Virus record (IMG/VR): IMGVR_UViG_3300025133_000331 | Span: 1-36,117 of that record | Length of the DNA stretch: 36,117 nucleotides | Reading direction: 5' to 3' (one strand) | Origin: a virus | In this document: piece after piece, positions 4,916-13,588 of the stretch | Layout: each line of letters begins with the position of its first letter | Numbering within the stretch: the first letter of the stretch is position 1 | Program-made: the position numbers and the translations under genes | Notes under the pieces: model-generated | What the model was told of the DNA's origin: nothing | What the model saw: the letters and a program-made list of their open reading frames with translations, nothing else | Databases searched by the model: none

Positions 4916-4920
4916 ACCCC

Positions 4921-6489
4921 ATGCAAAGCGAAGACATACGTAAGAACATAGAGGCAATGTGGCTAGATCCACTCGAATTTGGCCGTGCCCTCGGCTATAA
5001 GGGGGTCGCCGGCCGCAAGCAGTTCGGCCCCTTCCACGATGACATGATGCGCCACGCCTATTCGCAACCGCGCACCAGCACCATCGTCCCTCGCGGCCAC
5101 GCCAAGAGTACCTGCCTCACGGTCATCGACACATGTTGGCACCTCCTCCGACATCCCGAGAGCCGCAACCTCCTGGCCTCCGCCACCCTTGACCTCGCCA
5201 AGAAACTGGTCGGCGAAGTCCGCGACCGCCTGAACGGCGACATCGAACTGGCCCCCGGGGTCTTCCTCCCCGTCCGCGAAGTCTTCCCGTGGATCGCGCC
5301 CACCGGCGACCGCCGCAAGTCCGGCCCTACGGACAAGCTGAACATCTCGGGCCGCGCCGGCACCGGCCGTGAGCCCTCCGTCTTCGCCGCCTCGGTCGAG
5401 TCCAACCTGGCGGGAAACCACCCGACCCGCGCCGTCATCGACGACCCGGCCAACGAGCAGAACAGCCGGACCTACTCGCGCCGACAAAAAGTAATCGAGT
5501 TCATTGAAACTCTCGAGCCGCTGATGTACGCGCCCGACAGCCCCATCCGCCACATCGGAACCCCGTGGGCTTTCTCCGACGTCACCAACTATCTCACCGA
5601 CCGGCCCGACTGGTCTCAGTTCCGCTACTCCGTCTGGGACGGCGCCAACCCCGACACCGGCGAGAAGGACGGCGCCGGACCCGGCCCTGAAGGGGGGTGG
5701 CCTCTGTGTCCTTCATTCCTAACGGGCGACGAGATAATAGAAAAGGCCGCCGCGCTGTCAAAGCAATTCTTCGCCGCCCAGTACCTCTGCAACCCCGTCC
5801 CCGCCGAGGAAGCCATCTTCGAGCCCGGACTTGTCGAGGCCGCCACCCATACCTACGACACTCCCGCCGACCTGCCCGACGGTCCCGAGATTCTACTCTA
5901 CGATCCCGTTGCCCGAATCAGTGGGGTCACCGGCGACCTCAACGCCATCATCATCTTCAAGGCACTAACAGCACGGGCACTCGGCCTCAAGGGATTCCCC
6001 GACGACCGCAACATCTTCATACCAATCTACGCCCACGAAATAGCAGGCGGCGCAGACCTAGCCGCGCAACATATTGAAGAGCTTGCCGCCGAACGTAAGG
6101 CCCTAAAGAGTATATGGATTGAACAAGTAGCGAGCCAATCTCTCTTCGGTCCGTGGTTAGAAGAAAGAGGCAAAATAAAAGGAGCGAGAATACGGGGGCA
6201 AAAGATAGGAACTTCATCACTTGCTTATCGGCTAATGGGGCTGCAAACTGGAATGCGCAAGGGATATATTCTCTTCCCCAAGAAATTCCCCGGCTCCGAA
6301 CTTCTGCGCCGCCGCCTAATCGAATTCCCCAAATCCGAATCCGATGACCTAGTATCCGCCTTTGCCCTGCTAAGTACCCACCTAGAGCGACGCGGAGCCC
6401 TCCCAGGTGTTGACTATGGCACACCGCTACCGTATAATCTCAACCCTGGTGCCATGACCTCCTCTACCTCCGGAGGTTGGCCCGGCTAA
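4921..6489 (+). CDS. terL: Terminase large subunit (packaging ATPase/nuclease)
   Basis: This is the motor that pumps DNA into the procapsid and cuts concatemers. The ATPase domain has a Walker A variant VPRGHAKST (residues 56-64) and Walker B RAVIDDPANEQNS (170-182, catalytic region D174/D175). The C-terminal RNase H-like nuclease shows LLYDP (D328) and DDLVSAF (D475/D476). The length of 522 aa is normal for T7/podovirus-like enzymes. The first two thirds of the gene is far more G/C-rich than the rest of the window and favours C-ending codons; around 6060-6100 it shifts back to the resident style, suggesting a recombinant gene. The start at 4921 adjoins the -10 box; the ATG at 4957 (MWLDPLEFG) is an alternative. 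Confidence 0.93.
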   Translation: MQSEDIRKNIEAMWLDPLEFGRALGYKGVAGRKQFGPFHDDMMRHAYSQPRTSTIVPRGHAKSTCLTVIDTCWHLLRHPESRNLLASATLDLAKKLVGEVRDRLNGDIELAPGVFLPVREVFPWIAPTGDRRKSGPTDKLNISGRAGTGREPSVFAASVESNLAGNHPTRAVIDDPANEQNSRTYSRRQKVIEFIETLEPLMYAPDSPIRHIGTPWAFSDVTNYLTDRPDWSQFRYSVWDGANPDTGEKDGAGPGPEGGWPLCPSFLTGDEIIEKAAALSKQFFAAQYLCNPVPAEEAIFEPGLVEAATHTYDTPADLPDGPEILLYDPVARISGVTGDLNAIIIFKALTARALGLKGFPDDRNIFIPIYAHEIAGGADLAAQHIEELAAERKALKSIWIEQVASQSLFGPWLEERGKIKGARIRGQKIGTSSLAYRLMGLQTGMRKGYILFPKKFPGSELLRRRLIEFPKSESDDLVSAFALLSTHLERRGALPGVDYGTPLPYNLNPGAMTSSTSGGWPG

Positions 6490-6492
6490 CCT

Positions 6493-8421
6493 ATGCCAAA
6501 GCTAAACGAAGAACAAGCCTCCGCACTCAAGGAACTCGTCCAAAAGGCGATGAAAGATGTGCGACCTAACATTACCGCCAACCAAGAGATAATCGCCGAC
6601 CTCTATACGGGACGCGATCCCGGCGGCAACGAGCGAGCCCTACCTACGGGAGGAGTACCTTGGAACGAGCTACCTGAATTTACGGGAGGGCACGAAGCTC
6701 CCGACACTACAGCCAACCTATTCCTCAGTCGTCTCCGTCAGATTGTAGTCTCTACTACGCCCGGCCGTCCCAACTTTGAAATCAGCCCCCTAGTTCCCGG
6801 CGCCCAACATCTGACAGAAACTCAGCAGACATTGACGGACGTACTCCTACGCCAGTCGAACATCGAAGAAGTATTCGAGCGTGCCGCTTTCCTTGGTCCT
6901 ACTCAGAACTACTTCGGCATTAAACTAGTTCCTAGTCCGGATGCTGAGAGCCCGCTCGACAGAGTAAAGTTCGAGGCAATCGAAGCAGAGTTCTGCGGCT
7001 ACGAACCTCACTCCAAACGTTTCACGTGGCACACATATAACAAGCAGTGGGGCGACGTACCCAAGGCCCAACGCCCGACCATCAAGCCCGGCATGCGCAA
7101 GATGGAGGACTGGGATATGGTTTCGATTACGGAAGTATTCCACGAGGGGCTATCAATGGGCAAGCAGTACAAGTACCCGATGTCTACCTTCGTCAACTTG
7201 GAGGGAATTATTTGGGAGCGCCGCCGCAAGACGCCACGACTTGGCGACTACGTAGGAACACAGGGACTACCTGCTCCTGTCCTAGTCATCGACCGCTACT
7301 TAGACCCGGCACCAAAGGAAGATGTAGCACCTGCCGAAGTATCTTCGTGGGTTCCACTCATGCGTCAGATAGTGCAGGTCCTAGTTCAGATCGTCCGAGA
7401 AATCAATAGCACCAACTCAGAAATTCTGTACGATGCAGATGCAATCCCGGCCGACATCATTGACCACGTTCGTCGTGTAGCGGGAGGCAAGAAGGTTTAC
7501 ATTCCTGTCAACGTCAACGACGCACAGCGCGGCGTGAACAGCACCATGCGCCCTGTCGAGCGCAACACTCCACTAGGAGATTACTTGGCCACGTTGCAGA
7601 TGCTACTCGGGCTCTTCGACGACGTTACGGGCGTAGGCCCGCTTGACCGTGGTGCCCCTACCAATCCCGAGAAGTCTGCGACCGAAGCGGCAAGCCTTAC
7701 AGCCGCAGCCGACCGTCGCAACCAAGACCGCATGCGCGTACTCGCTCGCATGTGGGGCAAGATAGCCGGACTCATGTTCCGTTGGCAACAACCACTCTAC
7801 GGGGAGAGTCTAGAGATTCCGTTGGCGGTAGGCATTACTCGGAACTTCAAAATTCCAAATGCAGACTCGGCACGCTTCGCTTTCCAGGTGGACGTAGCGC
7901 AACTATCGAACAAGTCTAGGGCACAGAGCATGAACACACTGATGACTGCGCATACCCTTCTTGTCAACGACGCATCAAACTTGCAGGACCCGAACGCGCT
8001 TCGTATGGTCAGCGAGTCCCGCCGTCGCTTGCTCAAGGCCATGGGTTGGATTGACGTGGACCTATATGACTCACCAGTCATGGGCGAGACGGGACCACTC
8101 GATCGCTACGTTGACGCCTTGGAAACTGGCAACAGCATTCCTGTCTACCAAGATGACAAGCACGAGGTCTACCTCGCCGCGTACATCCGCATTGCCGAGC
8201 GAGCCCTATCCGCTCAGAACCCTGACGTACCGATTGCTATGTTGCAACTTGCAGTGGAGGAGCATCAGCTATATCTACAGCAGCAACAACAGCAGGTTCA
8301 ACAAGCAGGACCACAGGCCCCAGTTCCTGGCGTCGGCGCAACAGGACAGGTTGACAACCAAGTCGCGGCGCAGATGGCGGCCGGCATGACTCCCGAGCAG
8401 ACCCCACAGACGGTACAGTAA
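6493..8421 (+). CDS. Portal protein
   Basis: This 642-residue protein lies directly after TerL and before scaffold and capsid, the invariant place for the portal, the dodecameric ring through which DNA enters. Typical features are an N-terminal region with long helices (EEQASALKELVQKAMKDV), DTTANLFLSRLRQIVVST, a central segment WVPLMRQIVQVLVQIVREIN, and the region TGVGPLDRGAPTNPEKSATE preceding a long helix of the kind seen in P22/podovirus portals. The C-terminus is rich in Gln (LYLQQQQQQVQQ) and disordered. The assignment rests on context and overall pattern rather than a catalytic motif. It begins 3 bases after terL and its stop overlaps the next start. Confidence 0.8.
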   Translation: MPKLNEEQASALKELVQKAMKDVRPNITANQEIIADLYTGRDPGGNERALPTGGVPWNELPEFTGGHEAPDTTANLFLSRLRQIVVSTTPGRPNFEISPLVPGAQHLTETQQTLTDVLLRQSNIEEVFERAAFLGPTQNYFGIKLVPSPDAESPLDRVKFEAIEAEFCGYEPHSKRFTWHTYNKQWGDVPKAQRPTIKPGMRKMEDWDMVSITEVFHEGLSMGKQYKYPMSTFVNLEGIIWERRRKTPRLGDYVGTQGLPAPVLVIDRYLDPAPKEDVAPAEVSSWVPLMRQIVQVLVQIVREINSTNSEILYDADAIPADIIDHVRRVAGGKKVYIPVNVNDAQRGVNSTMRPVERNTPLGDYLATLQMLLGLFDDVTGVGPLDRGAPTNPEKSATEAASLTAAADRRNQDRMRVLARMWGKIAGLMFRWQQPLYGESLEIPLAVGITRNFKIPNADSARFAFQVDVAQLSNKSRAQSMNTLMTAHTLLVNDASNLQDPNALRMVSESRRRLLKAMGWIDVDLYDSPVMGETGPLDRYVDALETGNSIPVYQDDKHEVYLAAYIRIAERALSAQNPDVPIAMLQLAVEEHQLYLQQQQQQVQQAGPQAPVPGVGATGQVDNQVAAQMAAGMTPEQTPQTVQ

Positions 8422-8762
8422 TGCGTTCTAAGGCCGACTGCGAAACCTGCGAAACTACTACGTCCTTCGAGAAGAAGAGCCTCTACGGCGATTGGGAATG
8501 CCTTCTGTGCTACACCTCGGTCCCTGTCCTACGGAACAGTGCCTCCTCAAATCGGGAGTCATACTCGAACATGGAACACCCCTCACTGCAGGTGGGACAT
8601 CCGGATAAGAAAATAACCTCCCCCTCACACTACAAGGAAGTGTGTGCGCGGGAGGGAATAAATCCAAATACAGGAGAGTTTAACACGCAAGCAGACCAGG
8701 CGAAATCAGTTACAAAGGCTATGTTAAACTCAAAACGTAAGATACACGCCCCGGAAAAGTAA
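8421..8762 (+). CDS. Zinc-ribbon protein in the head module, 113 aa
   Basis: The N-terminus carries two CxxC motifs, C7/C10 (DCETCETTT) and C27/C30 (WECLLC), forming a zinc ribbon. The C-terminal half has HPDKKITSPSHYKEVCAREG and a Lys-rich end (LNSKRKIHAPEK). It is coupled to the portal stop (TAATG) and followed by a new promoter, so it is co-transcribed with TerL and portal. The function is unknown. The ribbon resembles those of the early minus-strand microproteins in spacing class, though the proteins are otherwise different. A role in packaging or DNA binding is possible. Confidence 0.75.
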   Translation: MRSKADCETCETTTSFEKKSLYGDWECLLCYTSVPVLRNSASSNRESYSNMEHPSLQVGHPDKKITSPSHYKEVCAREGINPNTGEFNTQADQAKSVTKAMLNSKRKIHAPEK

Positions 8763-8772
8763 TTAAAATTAG

Positions 8773-8800
8773 TTGCAAATCGACATATCTCTAGTATAAT
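8773..8800 (+). promoter_or_regulatory. Sigma-70-type promoter upstream of scaffold and capsid genes
   Basis: TTGCAA (8773-8778) and a consensus TATAAT (8795-8800) are separated by 16 bases in the gap before the scaffold gene. The predicted start near 8807 leaves a leader of about 57 bases containing an AAGGAG Shine-Dalgarno (8853-8858). It would boost expression of scaffold and major capsid protein. Confidence 0.65.
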
Positions 8801-8863
8801 GTCGAGCGGTAGACCTCCTACCAAATGAAGCCTACGGGTATCTCACTCACAGAAGGAGCCAAC

Positions 8864-9514
8864 ATGACTGAAGAAGTTAACACAAGCGAGTCCCCTGTTT
8901 CGGACGAGCAAGCTACGCCACAGACCACGCCAACGCAGGAAGCACCAGTTGTAGATCCGGCCACCGCAGTCGAAGCACAAGTAGCCGAACAGCAGAGACA
9001 GATTCGTTCTTTGGATGATCTAGACCCTGAAGCCAAGCGCATAGCGGAGGCACACGCAAGTCGTGCTGTCAACGAAGCACTTCGCAACAAGCAGGAGAAA
9101 GGTGATTTCATATCCCGTGCAGAGATGGATAGAGTTCTAGAGCAGGAGCGCAATTCGGTCATTGAAGAAATGGCCGCTCGCGACAGTGCTAGAGATACTC
9201 TTTACGAGCATCTGCATAGCCATGGAATTTCGCCCGGTACCCCTGCGTATTCAGAGTTCGCTCAAGCATCTCAACTTTTCAAACCTGAACAGCTAATGTC
9301 TGCAGAAGGAGTAGCCGCCATCGTGCGTTCTATGCCATCTCAACATAACACTGACCAACAGGTAATGCCAAGCGCGGGTACGGGTTCTTCTCGTATTCAA
9401 GACCTAGTGGCTTCCTCAACTATGGGGGCCGCAGGACTGCAGGCAGAGGAGGCAGATATGAATGTGCGTGCTCACGAATTGTTGCAAGAGGCACATAAGC
9501 AGAAACGCATTTAG
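8864..9514 (+). CDS. Capsid scaffolding protein
   Basis: A 216-residue acidic protein immediately before the major capsid gene, as expected for the scaffold that directs procapsid assembly and is then removed. The N-terminal 60 residues are disordered and rich in Glu, Thr, Pro and Gln (EEVNTSESPVSDEQATPQ). Residues 50-120 are strongly helical and charged (LDDLDPEAKRIAEAHASRAV, EALRNKQEKG, RVLEQERNSVIEEMAAR). The C-terminus ends basic (LLQEAHKQKRI), like capsid-binding scaffold tails. I chose the ATG at 8864 because AAGGAG lies 5 bases upstream; the frame is open from 8825. No protease motif is seen. Confidence 0.75.
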   Translation: MTEEVNTSESPVSDEQATPQTTPTQEAPVVDPATAVEAQVAEQQRQIRSLDDLDPEAKRIAEAHASRAVNEALRNKQEKGDFISRAEMDRVLEQERNSVIEEMAARDSARDTLYEHLHSHGISPGTPAYSEFAQASQLFKPEQLMSAEGVAAIVRSMPSQHNTDQQVMPSAGTGSSRIQDLVASSTMGAAGLQAEEADMNVRAHELLQEAHKQKRI

Positions 9515-9563
9515 GCCTGGACGTCCATTTTAATTTTCTCAGTCTTCTACGGAGGGGACAAAA

Positions 9564-10772
9564 ATGGCTTTACCATACTCTTACTCACGTGACATTGATA
9601 CCTTATTCAGTGTTGCATCGGATACCGTCTCGGGCGATCCGATAAATTTAATTAACGCGGCAGGTGAAAAACTGCTGCCCGAACTTGCAGCGAAAGGCCG
9701 TATCTTTATGGTCAACGATGCTAAGCAAGTATCTCACCCTGTACTTCATACTGATGGTGGCGGCGCCATTGTTGATTACGTCGTTGACGCAAACAACGGA
9801 GGTTCAGCTAGTACAGCGACAGCAGGTCACGGCCTAGACGATCTATCTAACGAAATCTTGAGCCATGCGAAGTTCGATATGATTACATCATCTCGTAACA
9901 TCTCATTTGCACAAGATATGCCTGCCGGCAACCAACTTGATTTTATGGTTAATCTACTGAAATCAAATGCGTTGGGTATCTTCGCACGGGAAGAATCACT
10001 TCTTCTTTGCGGTGGAACTGATGGCACAGGTGCCACTGTATCTTCTAACGCACCTATGAATGGTGATACTAACTTCAAGTCGGGTACAACAACTCGTGCT
10101 CCTATGAGTATTCTTGGTCTTTTGGCCGCAGGTACTGACAAAGGTGGCGATCCTTCTGTTGGTGATGAAACTGCCGAGTCCTTCGCGGGCTTGAAGATAG
10201 CCGACGTACCGCATTGGGCACCACAGCGCATTATTCATTCCGGCACAACAGGTTCAACAGCGGCAGATATAAGCGGAGCTGAATTAGAAGCCTCACTACA
10301 GAAGCTAATTCTTCAGTGTACTTTCTCAGGAATTGAATCTCCGGATACAATCATGCTTGGTACATCTGCCTATGAGCAATTCCTCAAGCAGTACAGAGGT
10401 CGCCTCTCACCTGTCCATTTAGTCGAAGATTCCGGATACGGATCTGAGTCCTTTATGTTCGCGGGCTGTAAAGTAATGCGTCACCGTATGCTTGAAAATA
10501 CAGACGTGAAGTATGACCGGATGGAGGGAGACTCTGAGGTTTACCCGATTCACGTTCTAAACATGAAGTCACTTCGTATGAATATTGTGAAGCAAGACAT
10601 GAACATCGGCGAAGGATTTGGTTTCCTAAGTTCTCCAATCGAAGGAGTATTCCCGCATCCAACTACAACTAACCTCTTCAAGAGAGTTAGCTGGAAGCGT
10701 TGTTACTCACTAGATAATGGTCGCCGTTCATTCGGTTCTGTTGACTTGATTAACGGATTTGACGCGTCATAA
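9564..10772 (+). CDS. Major capsid protein (HK97-fold)
   Basis: The 402-residue length, position after scaffold and sequence pattern (MALPYSYSRDIDTLFSVASD, a Gly-rich E-loop-like region with VVDANNGGSASTATAGHGL, LLLCGGTDGTGAT, and the C-terminal GFGFLSSPIEGVFPHP) indicate the shell protein. The GGAGGGG Shine-Dalgarno seven bases before the ATG is the strongest ribosome-binding site in the window, as expected for the most abundant virion protein. Codon style is that of the resident phage, unlike terL. The MCP stop overlaps the next start (TAATG). The assignment is from context and composition; no enzyme motif applies. Confidence 0.85.
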   Translation: MALPYSYSRDIDTLFSVASDTVSGDPINLINAAGEKLLPELAAKGRIFMVNDAKQVSHPVLHTDGGGAIVDYVVDANNGGSASTATAGHGLDDLSNEILSHAKFDMITSSRNISFAQDMPAGNQLDFMVNLLKSNALGIFAREESLLLCGGTDGTGATVSSNAPMNGDTNFKSGTTTRAPMSILGLLAAGTDKGGDPSVGDETAESFAGLKIADVPHWAPQRIIHSGTTGSTAADISGAELEASLQKLILQCTFSGIESPDTIMLGTSAYEQFLKQYRGRLSPVHLVEDSGYGSESFMFAGCKVMRHRMLENTDVKYDRMEGDSEVYPIHVLNMKSLRMNIVKQDMNIGEGFGFLSSPIEGVFPHPTTTNLFKRVSWKRCYSLDNGRRSFGSVDLINGFDAS

Positions 10773-11590
10773 TGGCTAGTTTTTCTTCACTCAAGACAAG
10801 GTTCTTTGACTGGATGGGCATCGTAGATGTCACCACCTTAGAGACGTCACGGGTGGAGGAAATACTAAATGCATCAGTTGCCTTGGTACTCTCAGAAGGA
10901 GTACCGGGGCTTCAGCAATCCATGTCGGGTTTTACGTACGGTGAACTTAGTGTTACCACCCAAGACCCCACAGCCGCAGGCTCGGCGGACGTTGTATTTA
11001 CCAACGGCTCGGGCAACCTAACGGGCGTATTCCCCAACGACATCTTTGTCGCGGGCGACAACGAATACATTATCCACGAGGTAGTATCCGGCTCTGTCTC
11101 AGACGGAAGCAGTACTACGGCGATCAACTTGGGCGTTCCCGTAACATCCGAAATCAGCGGAGCCTGCACTATCAAGCGCCGCTCACTTGAACTCCCACAT
11201 AACGGGCAGGTAATTACAGTGGCCGACAGCAACGGCGGCAAGTTGGAGTATTCTCCACTGACCCCGGCGGAAGGCCTATACGATAGCAGGCGAGGAGCAT
11301 ACACAATCTCCTACTCATCGAAACTAGCTAAGAGTTTCATTACAATTTATCCGACCCCTACTGCAAGCACGCAGTACACGATTATTCAGAACCGTGCAAC
11401 AGCAGATGACTCCGACTTCGAGGTACCTGATGACCAGGTCTACCCCGTAATGATGCGAGCCATCGGCCTATGGCGCATGGTCAACGACGAGCAGAACCAA
11501 GTAGTGGCCGGCCTAACACACGCAGCTAAGGAAGACGCCGCCGACTTGACTCGAAATAATCCTGGTGCTCAGCAGATAATGGTCCGATAG
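10772..11590 (+). CDS. Putative head-tail adaptor (tail tubular A / neck) protein, 272 aa
   Basis: It follows the capsid gene directly, where podoviruses encode the adaptor that docks below the portal. The N-terminus is helical (FSSLKTRFFDWMGIVDV, TSRVEEILNASVALVLS). The centre is a beta-rich insertion (GSADVVFTNGSGNLTGVFPN ... EYIIHEVVSGS), and the C-terminal part has a helical core (QVYPVMMRAIGLWRMVNDE ... AGLTHAAKEDAADL), the general arrangement of gp4/gp11-type adaptors. It is somewhat longer than T7 gp11 because of the beta insertion. Junctions on both sides are overlaps (TAATG and TAGTG), so it is tightly coupled. The assignment is by context plus fold pattern. Confidence 0.55.
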   Translation: MASFSSLKTRFFDWMGIVDVTTLETSRVEEILNASVALVLSEGVPGLQQSMSGFTYGELSVTTQDPTAAGSADVVFTNGSGNLTGVFPNDIFVAGDNEYIIHEVVSGSVSDGSSTTAINLGVPVTSEISGACTIKRRSLELPHNGQVITVADSNGGKLEYSPLTPAEGLYDSRRGAYTISYSSKLAKSFITIYPTPTASTQYTIIQNRATADDSDFEVPDDQVYPVMMRAIGLWRMVNDEQNQVVAGLTHAAKEDAADLTRNNPGAQQIMVR

Positions 11591-13032
11591 TGCCGATACT
11601 TCCATTCCAACCCGACGTCCTCAAGCATACTGTAACTCGTATTACAGTGGGGCACCGTATTCAAATTGATCCTTCGGCGTGTATAATCTTAAACGCTAGA
11701 CTCGCGGGCGTAGATGGAAATGTAACAGCTATAGTATATACCGACGACGACCCCGACTACGTATCTGATAACCCCGAGACAGCAGCGAGCGAAACCGATT
11801 TAATTGCATTGGCAGCCACTACAGGCGCTTCTGATTCTCAGAATCCTATGGCTCCTCCGACTCGCGCAGACTACGGTATCTTTGTAAAAGCAGAAGGAAC
11901 GGCAGATAAGGAAGCGCTCCTCGAACTTACCTACGTTCATAGGGTTGACTACGAGCAGAGCTTTGAACCAATTAAAGTAGAGACGGTAGAAGGAGGACCG
12001 GCGCTAGGTTTCATTGGGGACTTACCCGGGGGCGAGACGTGGGAAGAAGGAACGGACGGTGATGGTGGCGGCGGCGGCGATACCGGAACAGGGGGAACAG
12101 GCTATAGTAGTGCCGACGGATCGAAGGCACCTATTGGAGAGGACCCTGACCGCCCGCCCCCTAGACCTGCTCCTCCTACAGGACCGCGTACAGGCGGACA
12201 CATTTATTATGAGCCGGATATGATAATAATTATAGAGGGCCAAACAGATACATTTAAGGTACGACTAGACCCTGACTATACTCCACTCAAGGACGTAGTT
12301 ATATCTGTAACTAGTGGTGCTACTGGAGATTTAACTGTGTCGCCTAGCACACTGACCTTCACTCCTTCCAACTTTACAACGCTCCAGGAGGTAACACTTA
12401 CTGCGGTCAACGATTCTGATGTAGAAGATACGGAAGCAGTTGAAGTTACCTTATCTGTATCGGTAGGAGACGATGGCCCTTATGCTGATAATACAACAAC
12501 CGTAGATAGAAAACTAATGGTTAGGGTAGTAGATACCGATTCAGATACGCCGGGGATCAGTCTTAATCAGCACGATATAGCTATAGTTGAGGGAGCCTCT
12601 GCCCAAACACTAAGTATATCTCTAACTAAGCAACCTTCTGCTGATGTTACAGTACAGGTAGGTGATAGCGAAGGCAGCGGTAGGTGGGAAACTGGAGTAA
12701 GCGGTTCCTATGCGGCTACTAAGGATTTAACCTTTACTAATGCTAATTGGCTAACAGCACAAGATGTTACAATAAGAGCAACATCTAATACAGACGTAGA
12801 GGAATTGAATCCTTCTGCCAGTGCTTTTACATACACTGTTACAGCATCTTCAGATTCTAACTATAGTAATTTAATAGGTAGCTATCCTAGTATACCTATA
12901 ATAGTTTACGATAACGATGCCTCCAATTTTGCTGTAGGTATGTTCATTCTCCAAGCTGAGCATGGAGACTACGAAGGCAATCCTCAGTCCCTAATAACCG
13001 AGAGCGGCTCAGCCCTCATAAGAAACGAATAA
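11590..13032 (+). CDS. Virion surface protein with two Calx-beta-like repeats, 480 aa
   Basis: Residues 1-135 form a compact beta domain that probably attaches to the particle. A Gly/Asp-rich hinge (about 153-170) and a Pro-rich linker (188-200) follow. Residues 208-315 and 322-442 are two similar beta-sandwich repeats of the Calx-beta type: each has an IVEGxxxTxxxxL start, a DLTVSPSTLTFTPSN or DLTFTNANW strand, VTLTAVNDSDVE or VTIRATSNTDVE, and a closing DTDSDTP or DNDAS. Such repeats are calcium-stabilised adhesion modules. It is probably a decoration or receptor-binding appendage. The start is a GTG overlapping the upstream TAG. Base composition becomes more A/T-rich across the repeats. 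Confidence 0.65.
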   Translation: MPILPFQPDVLKHTVTRITVGHRIQIDPSACIILNARLAGVDGNVTAIVYTDDDPDYVSDNPETAASETDLIALAATTGASDSQNPMAPPTRADYGIFVKAEGTADKEALLELTYVHRVDYEQSFEPIKVETVEGGPALGFIGDLPGGETWEEGTDGDGGGGGDTGTGGTGYSSADGSKAPIGEDPDRPPPRPAPPTGPRTGGHIYYEPDMIIIIEGQTDTFKVRLDPDYTPLKDVVISVTSGATGDLTVSPSTLTFTPSNFTTLQEVTLTAVNDSDVEDTEAVEVTLSVSVGDDGPYADNTTTVDRKLMVRVVDTDSDTPGISLNQHDIAIVEGASAQTLSISLTKQPSADVTVQVGDSEGSGRWETGVSGSYAATKDLTFTNANWLTAQDVTIRATSNTDVEELNPSASAFTYTVTASSDSNYSNLIGSYPSIPIIVYDNDASNFAVGMFILQAEHGDYEGNPQSLITESGSALIRNE

Positions 13033-13033
13033 C

Positions 13034-13588
13034 ATGGCAACAATTAAAACAAGCGATCTTTCCGCCCTAACTACTCCAGCACAGGGAGACGTTCTACTTA
13101 TCTCAGATGTGTCAGCCAGTACCTCACATAAGGTAACAACCCAAGCACTAGTCGCCCAAGCCTACGCAGATATTAAGTTAGTGGCAGCCTCGGCAGCCCA
13201 AACTTTATCGAGTACCTTTGCTAAGCTTACTGTATTCGATTCTTCTACAGCAGCCCTCAACTGCACAGTTGCAGGAGATAAGGATAGTATTACAGTAACT
13301 AATGCAGGCATTTACTTAATTTGGTTCAATTGTAATTTCTCTTCAGATGCGGCAAAGACAATATCTCTTGCACTATCTGTTGGGGGAACAGAGGACGAAG
13401 ATTCCCAAACAGTCCAGGTAGTACCTAGTTCAGGGGCAACAAACATCGAGTCCTCCTCCTTCTGCGTTCTTAAAAGCTTAGCCGCCGGAGCAGTGTTAAC
13501 AGTAGAGGCTAAGGCTCAGTCGGGAACACCTGCCCTAACATTCAACAACATCGACCTAGTCATTAAGAAAATAGACGCCAGTGCCTAA
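13034..13588 (+). CDS. C1q/TNF-like jelly-roll virion protein, 184 aa
   Basis: The N-terminus (MATIKTSDLSALTTPAQGDV, then LLISDVSASTSHKVTTQALV) is the anchor pattern found at the start of many phage fibre proteins. From about residue 50 the sequence reads as a beta jelly roll of C1q/TNF type: FAKLTVFDSS, GDKDSITVTNAGIYLIWFNC, LALSVGG, SSFCVLKSLAAGAVLTVEAK and a final NNIDLVIKKID strand. Such trimers act as head fibres or receptor-binding tips. It starts one base after the Calx-beta gene and overlaps the giant nozzle gene by 8 bases, so the three are co-translated. The receptor is unknown. Confidence 0.6.
   Translation: MATIKTSDLSALTTPAQGDVLLISDVSASTSHKVTTQALVAQAYADIKLVAASAAQTLSSTFAKLTVFDSSTAALNCTVAGDKDSITVTNAGIYLIWFNCNFSSDAAKTISLALSVGGTEDEDSQTVQVVPSSGATNIESSSFCVLKSLAAGAVLTVEAKAQSGTPALTFNNIDLVIKKIDASA

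Noticed and set aside
4963-5553. 196-codon open frame on the minus strand inside terL
   Set aside because: It is antisense to the conserved terminase ATPase domain and arises from the high GC and C-ending codons there; the translation is Gly/Ala/Val/Arg-rich without a recognisable pattern.
5697-6077. 126-codon plus-strand frame within terL
   Set aside because: Arg/Pro/His-rich out-of-frame reading of the GC-rich terL segment; the terL motifs lie in the other frame.
9515-9563. Possible terminator between scaffold and capsid genes (TGGACGTCCA followed by T-rich bases)
   Set aside because: The palindrome leaves only a three-bp stem with a four-base loop, too weak; the gap mainly holds the capsid Shine-Dalgarno.
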